Position numbers and translations under genes: made by a program. Below are positions 11,616 through 20,150 of a DNA stretch of 64,000 nt, piece after piece (the first letter of the stretch is position 1; every line of letters begins with the position of its first letter). The stretch covers positions 1-64,000 of the forward strand of contig CACJRL010000002.1 of the NCBI GenBank assembly GCA_902595815.1. Direction: 5' to 3'. The notes under the pieces are model-generated. The model did not search any database. It saw only the letters and a list, made by a program, of their open reading frames with translations, and was not told the origin of the DNA. The DNA comes from an uncultured Pelagibacteraceae bacterium. GTDB lineage: Bacteria > Pseudomonadota > Alphaproteobacteria > Pelagibacterales > Pelagibacteraceae.

Positions 11616-12239
11616 ATGTGTGGAAGATACGTAATAACGAGCCCTGTTACAAAAACAAAAAAACTTGTTAAGTCAGCTATACAAGTTGAAGATAATGAAA
11701 ATTATAATGCACATCCATTTCAAAAATTACCTGTAATTAAAAAATACAATAATGGAAATACTCTAGAAAATTTAAAGTGGGGAGTAGTACCTAGTTGGGC
11801 TAAGCAAAAAGATTTTAAACCTTTAATAAATGCAAGACTAGAAACTATAGATGAAAAAGTGTCTTTCAAAAAATTAATTCGACTACATAGATGTGTAGCT
11901 GTAGCAGATGGTTTTTATGAGTGGAAAAGAGAAAAGGAAAATAAAACACCTTATTATTTTTTAAGAGAGGATAAAAAGCTTATGTATTTAGCGGCTATTT
12001 ATGACAATGATCAATTTTGTTTAATAACCGAGGATGCAGATGAAAATATTAAAGAAATACATCATAGACAGCCTGTTATAATTAATGAAAATGATGTTAA
12101 TAGATATTTAAATCTTGAATTAACAGGATCGAGTTTTCTGAAAGAGTGTAAAAAAACAAAATTAAACTTTCATGAAGTTTCAAAGGAAGTTAATAAACCT
12201 ACAAACAATAATATTTCTTTGATACAAACAATTTCTTAA
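11616..12239 (+). CDS. SRAP (SOS response-associated peptidase/HMCES-YedK) family protein
   Basis: N-terminal MCGRY; NARLETIDEK; GFYEWKR; active-site style HHRQPVI. Confidence 0.93.
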   Translation: MCGRYVITSPVTKTKKLVKSAIQVEDNENYNAHPFQKLPVIKKYNNGNTLENLKWGVVPSWAKQKDFKPLINARLETIDEKVSFKKLIRLHRCVAVADGFYEWKREKENKTPYYFLREDKKLMYLAAIYDNDQFCLITEDADENIKEIHHRQPVIINENDVNRYLNLELTGSSFLKECKKTKLNFHEVSKEVNKPTNNNISLIQTIS

Positions 12240-12305
12240 AACTATTTTTCTATAATTGTTAAATGTCCCATTTTCCTTTTAGCTTTAACTTCTTTTTTTA
12301 AATAA

Positions 12306-13283
12306 TCAAAAAAATTCATTTTCTTTAAATTTTTTATTTTTATATTCTAATATATCTTCACCAATCAAATTAAGCATTTTTGCATTATAAATTTTTTTTG
12401 TTTCTAATTTTTCAAGTCCACATACAGCTCTTATATGATTTTCAAATTGGCTAATGTTGTGTGAATTTATAGTTAGGTGTCCAGAATTATGTACTCTTGG
12501 TGCAACTTCATTAGCATATAAATTATTATTTTTATCTATAAAGAATTCAACGCACATTGTACCAATATAATCAAGCTCTTCAGCCACTGTTTTTGCCCAG
12601 TCCAATGCTTTATTTTTAATATCATCACTTATATCAGCGGGAATTTTGGAGTGTTTTAAAATCTGGTCTTCATGATAATTTTCAATTGGATCATAAATTT
12701 CATATTTTTGATGACCAAATCTTGTAACCACTACTGAAATTTCTTTTTTTAAATTTACTATCTTTTCTAAGATGTAGCCTTTTGAAAAATCAAAATCTTC
12801 ATTTAAATCATTTGCATTATTTATTTTATATTGGCCTTTTCCATCATAGCCAAGTGTACAAGTTTTCAATAAACCAGGTATTAATCTATCGTTTATTTTT
12901 ATATCATCTAAATCGTTTATACTTACAAACTGTGTAGTAGTTATATTGTTTTTATTTAAAAACTCTTTTTCAGTCATTCTATTTTGAATTAATTTATTTA
13001 TTTCGGGGCTTGGTAATACAGATTTGGTTTCATTAATTTTTTTCAATATATCATACGGGATATTTTCAAACTCATAAGTAACAAGATCGACTTTTTCTAA
13101 AAAGTTATTGATGATATTTATGTCTTTGTAATCTCCATAAATAAATTCATCTGCAAAATTAATTGCGGGTGCATCTTTATCATCTGATAAAATAACCGTT
13201 TTAATATTAAGTTTTTTTGCAGCAGATGCTAATAGACTTCCTAATTGTCCACCACCTATTATTCCTAGATCAGGTTTAGACAT
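12306..13283 (-). CDS. purK: N5-carboxyaminoimidazole ribonucleotide synthase (PurK), C-terminus displaced by a homopolymer frameshift; the +1-frame remainder runs to 12242
   Basis: IGGGQLGSLLA, YDGKGQ, NEVAPRVHNSGHLTI. Beyond the TGA, the alternate frame gives DYLKKEVKAKRKMGHLTIIEK*, the expected PurK C-terminus. Confidence 0.93.
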   Translation of the reverse strand: MSKPDLGIIGGGQLGSLLASAAKKLNIKTVILSDDKDAPAINFADEFIYGDYKDINIINNFLEKVDLVTYEFENIPYDILKKINETKSVLPSPEINKLIQNRMTEKEFLNKNNITTTQFVSINDLDDIKINDRLIPGLLKTCTLGYDGKGQYKINNANDLNEDFDFSKGYILEKIVNLKKEISVVVTRFGHQKYEIYDPIENYHEDQILKHSKIPADISDDIKNKALDWAKTVAEELDYIGTMCVEFFIDKNNNLYANEVAPRVHNSGHLTINSHNISQFENHIRAVCGLEKLETKKIYNAKMLNLIGEDILEYKNKKFKENEFF

Positions 13284-13286
13284 TAA

Positions 13287-13781
13287 TTACTTTGGTTTTT
13301 TTTTTACTTTTGATGTTTGTTTTTTTCGCCAATTTAAAAGTGTTTTTTTTACATTGTTATCATACGTAGCTATAATTGAAGCAGCATATAAACCAGCATT
13401 GATTGCACCATCTTCTCCAATAGCAACTGTACCAACAGGAATTCCTTTTGGCATTTGAGCAATTGATAGTAGGCTATCTAAACCTTTTAACTTTTTACTT
13501 TCAATAGGAACACCTATGACTGGAATTCTAGTTATTGCAGCAATCATACCAGGCAAATGTGCTGATCCTCCAGCACCAGCAATAATAATAGAAATATTGT
13601 TATTTTCTGCTTTCTTTGCATAGTTATAAAGTCTATCAGGTGTTCTGTGTGCAGAGACGATATTTGTCTCATAATTAACTTTTAAAATCTTAAGAACTTT
13701 TTCACAATTCTTCATTGTTTTGTAATCAGACTGACTGCCCATTACAATTGATACTTTATGTGATTTTTTTTTGTATTTCAT
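13287..13781 (-). CDS. purE: N5-carboxyaminoimidazole ribonucleotide mutase
   Basis: IVMGSQSDYKTM, SAHRTP, AGAGGSAHLPGM. Confidence 0.97.
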   Translation of the reverse strand: MKYKKKSHKVSIVMGSQSDYKTMKNCEKVLKILKVNYETNIVSAHRTPDRLYNYAKKAENNNISIIIAGAGGSAHLPGMIAAITRIPVIGVPIESKKLKGLDSLLSIAQMPKGIPVGTVAIGEDGAINAGLYAASIIATYDNNVKKTLLNWRKKQTSKVKKKPK

Positions 13782-13885
13782 GAAACCAATATCAATTTAC
13801 AGATATTTCCCTTAAATTGCAATTTTTAGCTAAGGACAGTTTAAGTTAGTGACAATCATAATAATAATAATAGTGTATACCAAAT

Positions 13886-14854
13886 ATGAATTATCGAATT
13901 GATAATCTTCAGTATTGTAAATGGTCTAGAGAAATCTTTGAAATAAATAATAAAGCTGGATTAAATGCGGTACACGTAACGTTAGTTTATCATGAAGACT
14001 ATGATGAATTACAACAAAGAATAAAAGAGTGGAATAAACATTTCGAAGAAAATAAAGATCTTATATTTCTAGGCAACAACTACAATGATATTACAAAAGC
14101 AAAAGAAGAAAACAAAACTGCAATTTTTTTTGGATTTCAAAATTGTTCACCAATTGAAGACGACATAGCTCTTATAGAAAAAGTACACTCACAAGGTTGT
14201 CGATTTATGCAATTAACTTATAACAACCAATCATTATTAGCCACTGGATGTTATGAAAAAAATGATAGCGGAGTTACAAATTTTGGAAAAGAGGCTATTA
14301 AAGAAATGAATAGAGTAGGTATCGTTGTTGACATGTCTCATTCAGCAGAGAAAAGTACACTTGATGCAATTGAAATTAGTCAAAAACCAATTGCGATCAC
14401 TCATGCAAATCCAACTTTTTGGTTTGAAGCAAAAAGAAATAAATCTACAGAATTATTAAAAGTTTTATCCGATAGTGGAGGAATGTTAGGATTGTCATTG
14501 TATGCTCATCACTTAAAAGATGGAACGAATTGTAAAATAGAAAGTTTTTGTGAAATGGTTGCAAGAACAGTTGAAATTATGGGTATTGATAATGTTGGAA
14601 TAGGATCAGACTTATGTTTAAACCAGCCAGACAGTGTAGTTGAATGGATGAGAAATGGAACTTGGTCAAAATCAAAAAATTTTGGCGAAGGTAGTAAAGA
14701 TAAACCTGGTTTTCCAAAACAACCAGATTGGTTTTTGGATGCAAGAGGATTTAATAATATAAACGCAGAACTAAAAAATAAAGGTTTTCACGAAGAAGAG
14801 ATAAATAAGATACTTGGCAATAACTGGTTTAATTTTTATAAAGGAATTAATTAA
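13886..14854 (+). CDS. Membrane dipeptidase (peptidase M19/renal dipeptidase family)
   Basis: GCRFMQLTYNNQSLLATGC, DMSHSAEKSTLDAI, ITHANP, GIGSD, NWFNFYK. Confidence 0.85.
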   Translation: MNYRIDNLQYCKWSREIFEINNKAGLNAVHVTLVYHEDYDELQQRIKEWNKHFEENKDLIFLGNNYNDITKAKEENKTAIFFGFQNCSPIEDDIALIEKVHSQGCRFMQLTYNNQSLLATGCYEKNDSGVTNFGKEAIKEMNRVGIVVDMSHSAEKSTLDAIEISQKPIAITHANPTFWFEAKRNKSTELLKVLSDSGGMLGLSLYAHHLKDGTNCKIESFCEMVARTVEIMGIDNVGIGSDLCLNQPDSVVEWMRNGTWSKSKNFGEGSKDKPGFPKQPDWFLDARGFNNINAELKNKGFHEEEINKILGNNWFNFYKGIN

Positions 14855-16506
14855 TGCAAGTTCCACTAAGAGATCCTAAAATTGTAATGAAACTTTCTAG
14901 GCTTGGATCTTTTCATCAATCTAAATTATCTTTTCTAAGATCATTTTTAAATGAGTTCAAAGATTGGAAATATAACAGAGATTTTTTTGACTTGAATGAT
15001 AGGGGATATGGAGTAGCTATTTATTCATTTTCAAAAGATAAAAAAACATATTCTTTAGTTTGTTTTGCTAATGAGCTTAAAGATGAGGAAAGATCTGATA
15101 GAGTAATAGCAACTAAATGGGATGCTGCATTTGCTTTGTATGATGGCATTCCTTCAAAAATTGATATTGATAGACTTTCACAAAATGTCCCTAAACAAGA
15201 AGTTGGTAGACTTTCTTATAAAGAACTAACTCTCTCAAGAGCAAATAGATCAGTTAGAGCATTTAATTATGTGGTCGAGTGTTTATCAAAAGGTATCCAG
15301 CCCAATACTAATGAGCTTTCAAAAGTTGGATACTTGTACAGAACAACTGCAGTATATGGCTCAGGAAAATTTGGATTAGCAGACAGGTTTAGAATTAAAA
15401 ATAGAGATGAAATAAATGGTCCTTTTAGATTGGAAATGATGTTAGTTTACCTTGTAAGACAATTCACTTTCGATCAAGTCAATCATATAGCAAAACATAA
15501 AAATCCAAAAGACGCTGTAGAATTAGACTTGGATATTTGCAGAAATTTAGGAATTGGAAATTCAACTGGATTAGGAATGGCACCATTTATTGTTAACCAC
15601 CCTTCATTATTAAATAATTGGATTCTAGCTAAAGAAACCGCATTAAAAAAAATAAGAGAAATTGAAAAAGTATCAGAAGAAGAGTTTAAAATTTTTTACA
15701 ATTGTTTAACAAAATCTTTAAAAAATGTAACTTCATGGAATACTGACAGTGATTACCAAAAGAAAAAAATTGAGAATTTAATTAATGATTTACAGAATTT
15801 AATTAATTATTTGAAAGATAATATTGATAAATCAAATTTTTATATATTTGATAAATTATATAACTGGGCAGAGGAAAATTTATCTGAAGAAGGAGTTGAG
15901 TATTTGGTTTCTATAATGATGGAGCCATATAATGAAATAACTGATCCTTTAATTTCTCGAATGAGTTCAGACGAGGATAGTAGTTTTAATATACCTGTAG
16001 ACAGAACTATAAATGACCTAAGAGAAATAATTGAGAAAAATTATTCAGATATTTTAAAAATTGATTTTTCAAAAAATGAAAATAATAAAAAATTTTGGTT
16101 CATTTCAAAAAATAAAGAGGAGCCTAGAATTGGAGATCGATTTGAAGATAATGGCTCAGAACTTGAGCAGCCTACAGCTATTGCTAGAGATATTAAAAAA
16201 CTTTATGAAACTATTTTTACATTAAAAAACAGCTTAAAGATTGGCAATTTTCTAGTACAGAACAATGAATTAAGACATATTGTAAGAAGAGTGTTTATAA
16301 CAGAGAAATATCCATATTCTGAAATTCAAGATAACACCATTGGCTCAAAATTAGTTCCTATTGATATGTTAAGACTTAAACTTTCTTTTTTTGGGGCGGT
16401 AAAGTTTGATCCAAGATCTGACAAATGGCTAAGGATTTGTATGTTTCAAGGAGCTCCATTACCAAATGAACTTAATTCATTTAATCAATATTGGATATAT
16501 AACTAA
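14854..16506 (+). CDS. Uncharacterised 550-aa protein
   Basis: Full-length ORF whose start overlaps the dipeptidase stop (TAATG); no recognised family. Confidence 0.8.
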   Translation: MQVPLRDPKIVMKLSRLGSFHQSKLSFLRSFLNEFKDWKYNRDFFDLNDRGYGVAIYSFSKDKKTYSLVCFANELKDEERSDRVIATKWDAAFALYDGIPSKIDIDRLSQNVPKQEVGRLSYKELTLSRANRSVRAFNYVVECLSKGIQPNTNELSKVGYLYRTTAVYGSGKFGLADRFRIKNRDEINGPFRLEMMLVYLVRQFTFDQVNHIAKHKNPKDAVELDLDICRNLGIGNSTGLGMAPFIVNHPSLLNNWILAKETALKKIREIEKVSEEEFKIFYNCLTKSLKNVTSWNTDSDYQKKKIENLINDLQNLINYLKDNIDKSNFYIFDKLYNWAEENLSEEGVEYLVSIMMEPYNEITDPLISRMSSDEDSSFNIPVDRTINDLREIIEKNYSDILKIDFSKNENNKKFWFISKNKEEPRIGDRFEDNGSELEQPTAIARDIKKLYETIFTLKNSLKIGNFLVQNNELRHIVRRVFITEKYPYSEIQDNTIGSKLVPIDMLRLKLSFFGAVKFDPRSDKWLRICMFQGAPLPNELNSFNQYWIYN

Positions 16507-16513
16507 GTAATTA

Positions 16514-17122
16514 ATGAGAAGTTATAGTGAAATTGACACGATTGTTAAACGTTCAACAAAAGCGAAAGGTTTCTCCTGGGGAGTTGCAGAAGAAATAGGA
16601 AAGAACATTAAGCAACTCGAGTTATTTGGTTTACCAGGAATAAAACACATAAACCAATATTTTAAGATTTTTAATAATGAGAAGTTTGAAAATTGCCAAT
16701 CTTTTAACAAAAGCAACAGACCTCAAAACTTTTACTGTCCGATTAAACTTGGATTAAGTTTTTTTGATCAATCTATCTCTATCCAAGAACTAAATGATAT
16801 AGAAATTGAAAAAATTGCTTACCCATTGATATTTTTACCGTTTGTCAGCAGATCTTCGGAAATAACGGGAAAGAGAATTTTTTTAAAGATAGATCAAAAA
16901 GAATTTTTATTAAATTTCAATCAATCAATTTATTCGAATTACTTAAGTAGTGAGATTGTAGAAAAAGCTGATGTAATTAAAATTCAATTCTTAGAAAATA
17001 AGAATAATTTTTCTGAAGAAGATTGGAAAGAATTAACAAAATTATCAGAAAACACATTTGTTGAAGAAACTGATGAGTTAAAACAAAAAACCGCAGGAGC
17101 AGGATTAACAGATAATGACTGA
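16514..17122 (+). CDS. DUF3726-like protein
   Basis: N-terminal EIDTIVKRSTKAKGFSWGVAEEIGKNIKQLE resembles DUF3726 (A.G.G..WG.AEE.GKA...L). Confidence 0.65.
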   Translation: MRSYSEIDTIVKRSTKAKGFSWGVAEEIGKNIKQLELFGLPGIKHINQYFKIFNNEKFENCQSFNKSNRPQNFYCPIKLGLSFFDQSISIQELNDIEIEKIAYPLIFLPFVSRSSEITGKRIFLKIDQKEFLLNFNQSIYSNYLSSEIVEKADVIKIQFLENKNNFSEEDWKELTKLSENTFVEETDELKQKTAGAGLTDND

Positions 17123-17282
17123 TAACTTTGAATATAAATCAGACAAATCAGATAATAATGAATTAAACGATATTTGTGATGAATGTAAAAAAGAAGATGA
17201 GGCAGTAACTCAAAATTTAATACTTACAGGCTATAAACTTTGCAACTCCTGTAGAACATCAAAAACTTTATTTCCGCTTTAA
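17115..17282 (+). CDS. Small zinc-ribbon-like protein (55 aa)
   Basis: ATG overlaps preceding stop (ATGACTGA); MTDNFEYKSDKSDNNELNDICDECKKEDEAVTQNLILTGYKLCNSCRTSKTLFPL contains CxxC...CxxC; below the ORF-track length cut-off. Confidence 0.7.
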   Translation: MTDNFEYKSDKSDNNELNDICDECKKEDEAVTQNLILTGYKLCNSCRTSKTLFPL

Positions 17283-17824
17283 ATATTTGTACTTATAGGT
17301 AATGAATTAATTTTTGTCATTACGAAAGAAATTGTCAAAAAAGAAATAATTAAAAAAGACAAAAATACAATTCCAAATGCTTTTAAATTTGATTTTAAAT
17401 TTAAAATATGTCTTGTTGCTATAATTAATGAAGCAAAAATCCAAAATTGAGTAAGAAAAATAATTAAAAGCACTAATTCTGGTGTGACAGCAAAAAATCT
17501 TAATAGGCCTGGAGCGTGTGCGTACCCAACAGCTATAAGAACTCTTTTAAATGGAATTTTTCTATCTTTATCAGGAAAAATTTTAACTCCAATTACAAAT
17601 ATAAAAATTGCCCACACCAACCAAGTTAATAATGCTGTTAAACCAGATATACCAACAGATGTTTTTACAATCGTATTAGCCGCAACTGCTCCAGCAACCC
17701 CATCTAAAATCATAATTAGAATTGCAAAATAAATTCCAGCTTCTCCATAATATCTTGGAGTTCTATAAAGAGTTTTATCAAGCTTTAACGATTTAAAAAC
17801 AATATCTAAAAACTGAGCAAACAT
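17279..17824 (-). CDS. Yip1-domain-like integral membrane protein
   Basis: Multiple TM segments; TPRYYGEAGIYFAILIMILDGVAGAV and overall Yip1-like layout. Confidence 0.6.
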   Translation of the reverse strand: MFAQFLDIVFKSLKLDKTLYRTPRYYGEAGIYFAILIMILDGVAGAVAANTIVKTSVGISGLTALLTWLVWAIFIFVIGVKIFPDKDRKIPFKRVLIAVGYAHAPGLLRFFAVTPELVLLIIFLTQFWIFASLIIATRHILNLKSNLKAFGIVFLSFLIISFLTISFVMTKINSLPISTNI

Positions 17825-17931
17825 TAATTATCTTTATTTTTTTTTTGCGCCTTATATGAAATGATTAATGGGAATATTATTAGAGCAATAGCGATTATAA
17901 TGCAAACAACTATGAAAAAGGTTTTCGTCAT
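17824..17931 (-). CDS. Small single-TM protein (35 aa)
   Basis: MTKTFFIVVCIIIAIALIIFPLIISYKAQKKNKDN*; stop overlaps start of the Yip1-like gene. Confidence 0.45.
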   Translation of the reverse strand: MTKTFFIVVCIIIAIALIIFPLIISYKAQKKNKDN

Positions 17932-17932
17932 A

Positions 17933-17959
17933 TTTAGGGGGAATTAAATTCCCCCTAAA
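17933..17959. repeat. Perfect 13-bp inverted repeat with 1-nt centre (stem-loop)
   Basis: TTTAGGGGGAATT-A-AATTCCCCCTAAA read directly. Confidence 0.85.
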
Positions 17960-17969
17960 AAAATTTTTA

Positions 17970-19325
17970 TCACTTATTGACTACTTCTCTTGTATTTGCG
18001 TTGTAAGATTCTGTAAATGGAATATCAACTACAACTGCATCAACTGGTTCTCCAGGTTTATCTGAATATTTTTCTGGTAGATGGACTTTAAATTTCGATC
18101 CAACCTTACCTTTTGGAAAACCATTTGCATTTAGCGTGCCATCAAATGGAACGTATCCCATAGCAATATTTTTCCCTTTTTCTGGGTGATACCAAGGAGA
18201 AGTTATAAATCCTACAGGCTCACTGCCGTTTTCTGAAATTAACCAAAAATCTGGAGCATATTCTTCAATAGGTTTTCCTCCTAATTCAAGTCCAACTAAT
18301 TGAAGTTTGTAAGGTTTATGACCTGCTTTTAAATCAGCTTTCATTTTCTCGAGAGCTTTTTTACCAACATAATCACCTTTTTTGTTCCACTCACCTTTGC
18401 CAGACAAAGAAACTTGATAACCAAGATTACATTGAAAAGGATTATGCTCATGATCCATATCTTGTCCCCATGAAAGAATTCCAGCCTGAATTCTTCTATG
18501 GTGTGCAGGAGCAATCACCATTAAGTTATGTTTTTTACCTGCTTCAAGAACAGCATTCCACATATCTTCGGCATATAAAGTTGCTTCTCTTAAATATATT
18601 TCAAATCCAGACTCGCCTGAAAAACCTGTTTGAGAAATAATACAACTTCTTCCACCAACTTTTGCAGATGCCAAACCGTAAAAAGGCATGTTATCGATAT
18701 CAACTTCACTTCCACAAAGATCTTTCATCAAAGCTTTTGCTTTAGGACCTTGAATTTGTACAGGACAAGCATCTATTTCGTTAATTTGAACATTAAACCT
18801 TTCATCTGCATTTACTCCTTGCAGATATAATCCAATATCACTATCTGATAAACTAAACCAAAATTCATCTTTGGATATTCTTAAAAGAATAGGATCATTT
18901 AATACTCCTCCATATGCATTACACAAAATTACATATCTTCCTCTCATTGGAGAAATTTTTGTAGCATCCCTTGTAATTACATAATCAACAAATTTTTCTG
19001 CATCTGGTCCTTTAACTTGTATTTGTCTTTCAACTGCAACATTCCACATTGTTACATGGTTTTTAATTGCTTCGTACTCAACCATTGCACCACCATCTTC
19101 AGGTTTAACATAACCTCTTGGATGGTAAATTCTGTTATATACAGTTGCTCTCCAACATCCTGCTTTCATTGATAAATGCCAGTATGGAGACTTCCTTACT
19201 CTTGTTGATATTAGCATCTCAACTTTAGTAGGTCCGCTTTGTCTTAAATTGTATGGTACTTTTCTGTCAGACTGATCTACTGATGTTGTATGTCTTATTT
19301 TACTATAGTCAAATTCATTAGACAT
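17970..19325 (-). CDS. GcvT/DmdA-like THF-dependent demethylase (aminomethyltransferase family)
   Basis: 451 aa; WNVAVERQIQVKGPDAEKFVDYVITRD, GGVLNDPILLRISKDEFWFSLSDSDIGLYLQG, PVQIQGPKAKALM are DmdA/GcvT-family signatures. Confidence 0.85.
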   Translation of the reverse strand: MSNEFDYSKIRHTTSVDQSDRKVPYNLRQSGPTKVEMLISTRVRKSPYWHLSMKAGCWRATVYNRIYHPRGYVKPEDGGAMVEYEAIKNHVTMWNVAVERQIQVKGPDAEKFVDYVITRDATKISPMRGRYVILCNAYGGVLNDPILLRISKDEFWFSLSDSDIGLYLQGVNADERFNVQINEIDACPVQIQGPKAKALMKDLCGSEVDIDNMPFYGLASAKVGGRSCIISQTGFSGESGFEIYLREATLYAEDMWNAVLEAGKKHNLMVIAPAHHRRIQAGILSWGQDMDHEHNPFQCNLGYQVSLSGKGEWNKKGDYVGKKALEKMKADLKAGHKPYKLQLVGLELGGKPIEEYAPDFWLISENGSEPVGFITSPWYHPEKGKNIAMGYVPFDGTLNANGFPKGKVGSKFKVHLPEKYSDKPGEPVDAVVVDIPFTESYNANTREVVNK

Positions 19326-20046
19326 AGTTATTCTCCTTCAACCACTTGTTAGTTTCCTTCAAGCCGCCGAATGTATAAATGTGGAAATAATCAGTATGCG
19401 ATTTAACTTTCCCAATTAAATCATTAGGGTCTTTAGGTTTCAATAAATCTAACGCCTTACTAAAATTAGATTTAAGAAAGTTAATGGAATTTTTTGCCCC
19501 TACAATATTAGCAAATTTAATTAAGCTAGATATTTTCATTGGCCCAGTTATTCCAACATGAACTGGTATTGTTTGTTTTGAGATAAAATCTATAATAGGC
19601 TGAGTATCCATTAGCCACTGTGTAACTATATAATCAGCGTAAGGCTTTTTATCTATCATAGCTTTTTCTAAATCAGAGTCGGATATATCAGGACTCCCCT
19701 CAGGATGTCCAGCAATTCCAATCTTGATACCATCAAAAAACCCTGTCTCTAACATTTGATATGAGCTATCAAATTTCCCGATCGGGTCACGACTTCCACC
19801 TATCACCAAGACCTGTTTAACACCCAAATCTTTACATCTAGAAACATAATCTTTCAGCTGATTTTCATCATTTATTGACCTTGCTGGGAAGTGAGGAACT
19901 GGATTAAATCCCTCTTTAACTAACTCTCCAGACTGTTGAGCGGTCTCTTTATAATCACCTCCAGGTAGCATTGTAACATAAACATCTTTTACCTTTGGTA
20001 ACGTGCTTAAATCAGTTTTGGGACCTATTTCTAAAGAAAAATTCAT
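19318..20046 (-). CDS. Methylenetetrahydrofolate reductase-like protein (MetF family)
   Basis: VYVTMLPGGDY, PHFPARSI, VLVIGGSRDP, IGIAGHPEGSPD typical of MTHFR barrel; overlaps the downstream GcvT-like gene by 8 bp. Confidence 0.85.
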   Translation of the reverse strand: MNFSLEIGPKTDLSTLPKVKDVYVTMLPGGDYKETAQQSGELVKEGFNPVPHFPARSINDENQLKDYVSRCKDLGVKQVLVIGGSRDPIGKFDSSYQMLETGFFDGIKIGIAGHPEGSPDISDSDLEKAMIDKKPYADYIVTQWLMDTQPIIDFISKQTIPVHVGITGPMKISSLIKFANIVGAKNSINFLKSNFSKALDLLKPKDPNDLIGKVKSHTDYFHIYTFGGLKETNKWLKENNYV

Positions 20047-20150
20047 AAGTAAATTCTTAATTATTTTATATTCCGTGTCTATAAAAATATTAAACAGCTG
20101 AACACATTGTAACCCATTGTCATGATCTGAAAATTTAATTAAATTTAGCC

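Noticed and set aside
20047-20150. SAM-type riboswitch upstream of egtB or the MetF-like gene
   Set aside because: I could not identify a consensus aptamer core; treated as ordinary divergent promoter DNA.
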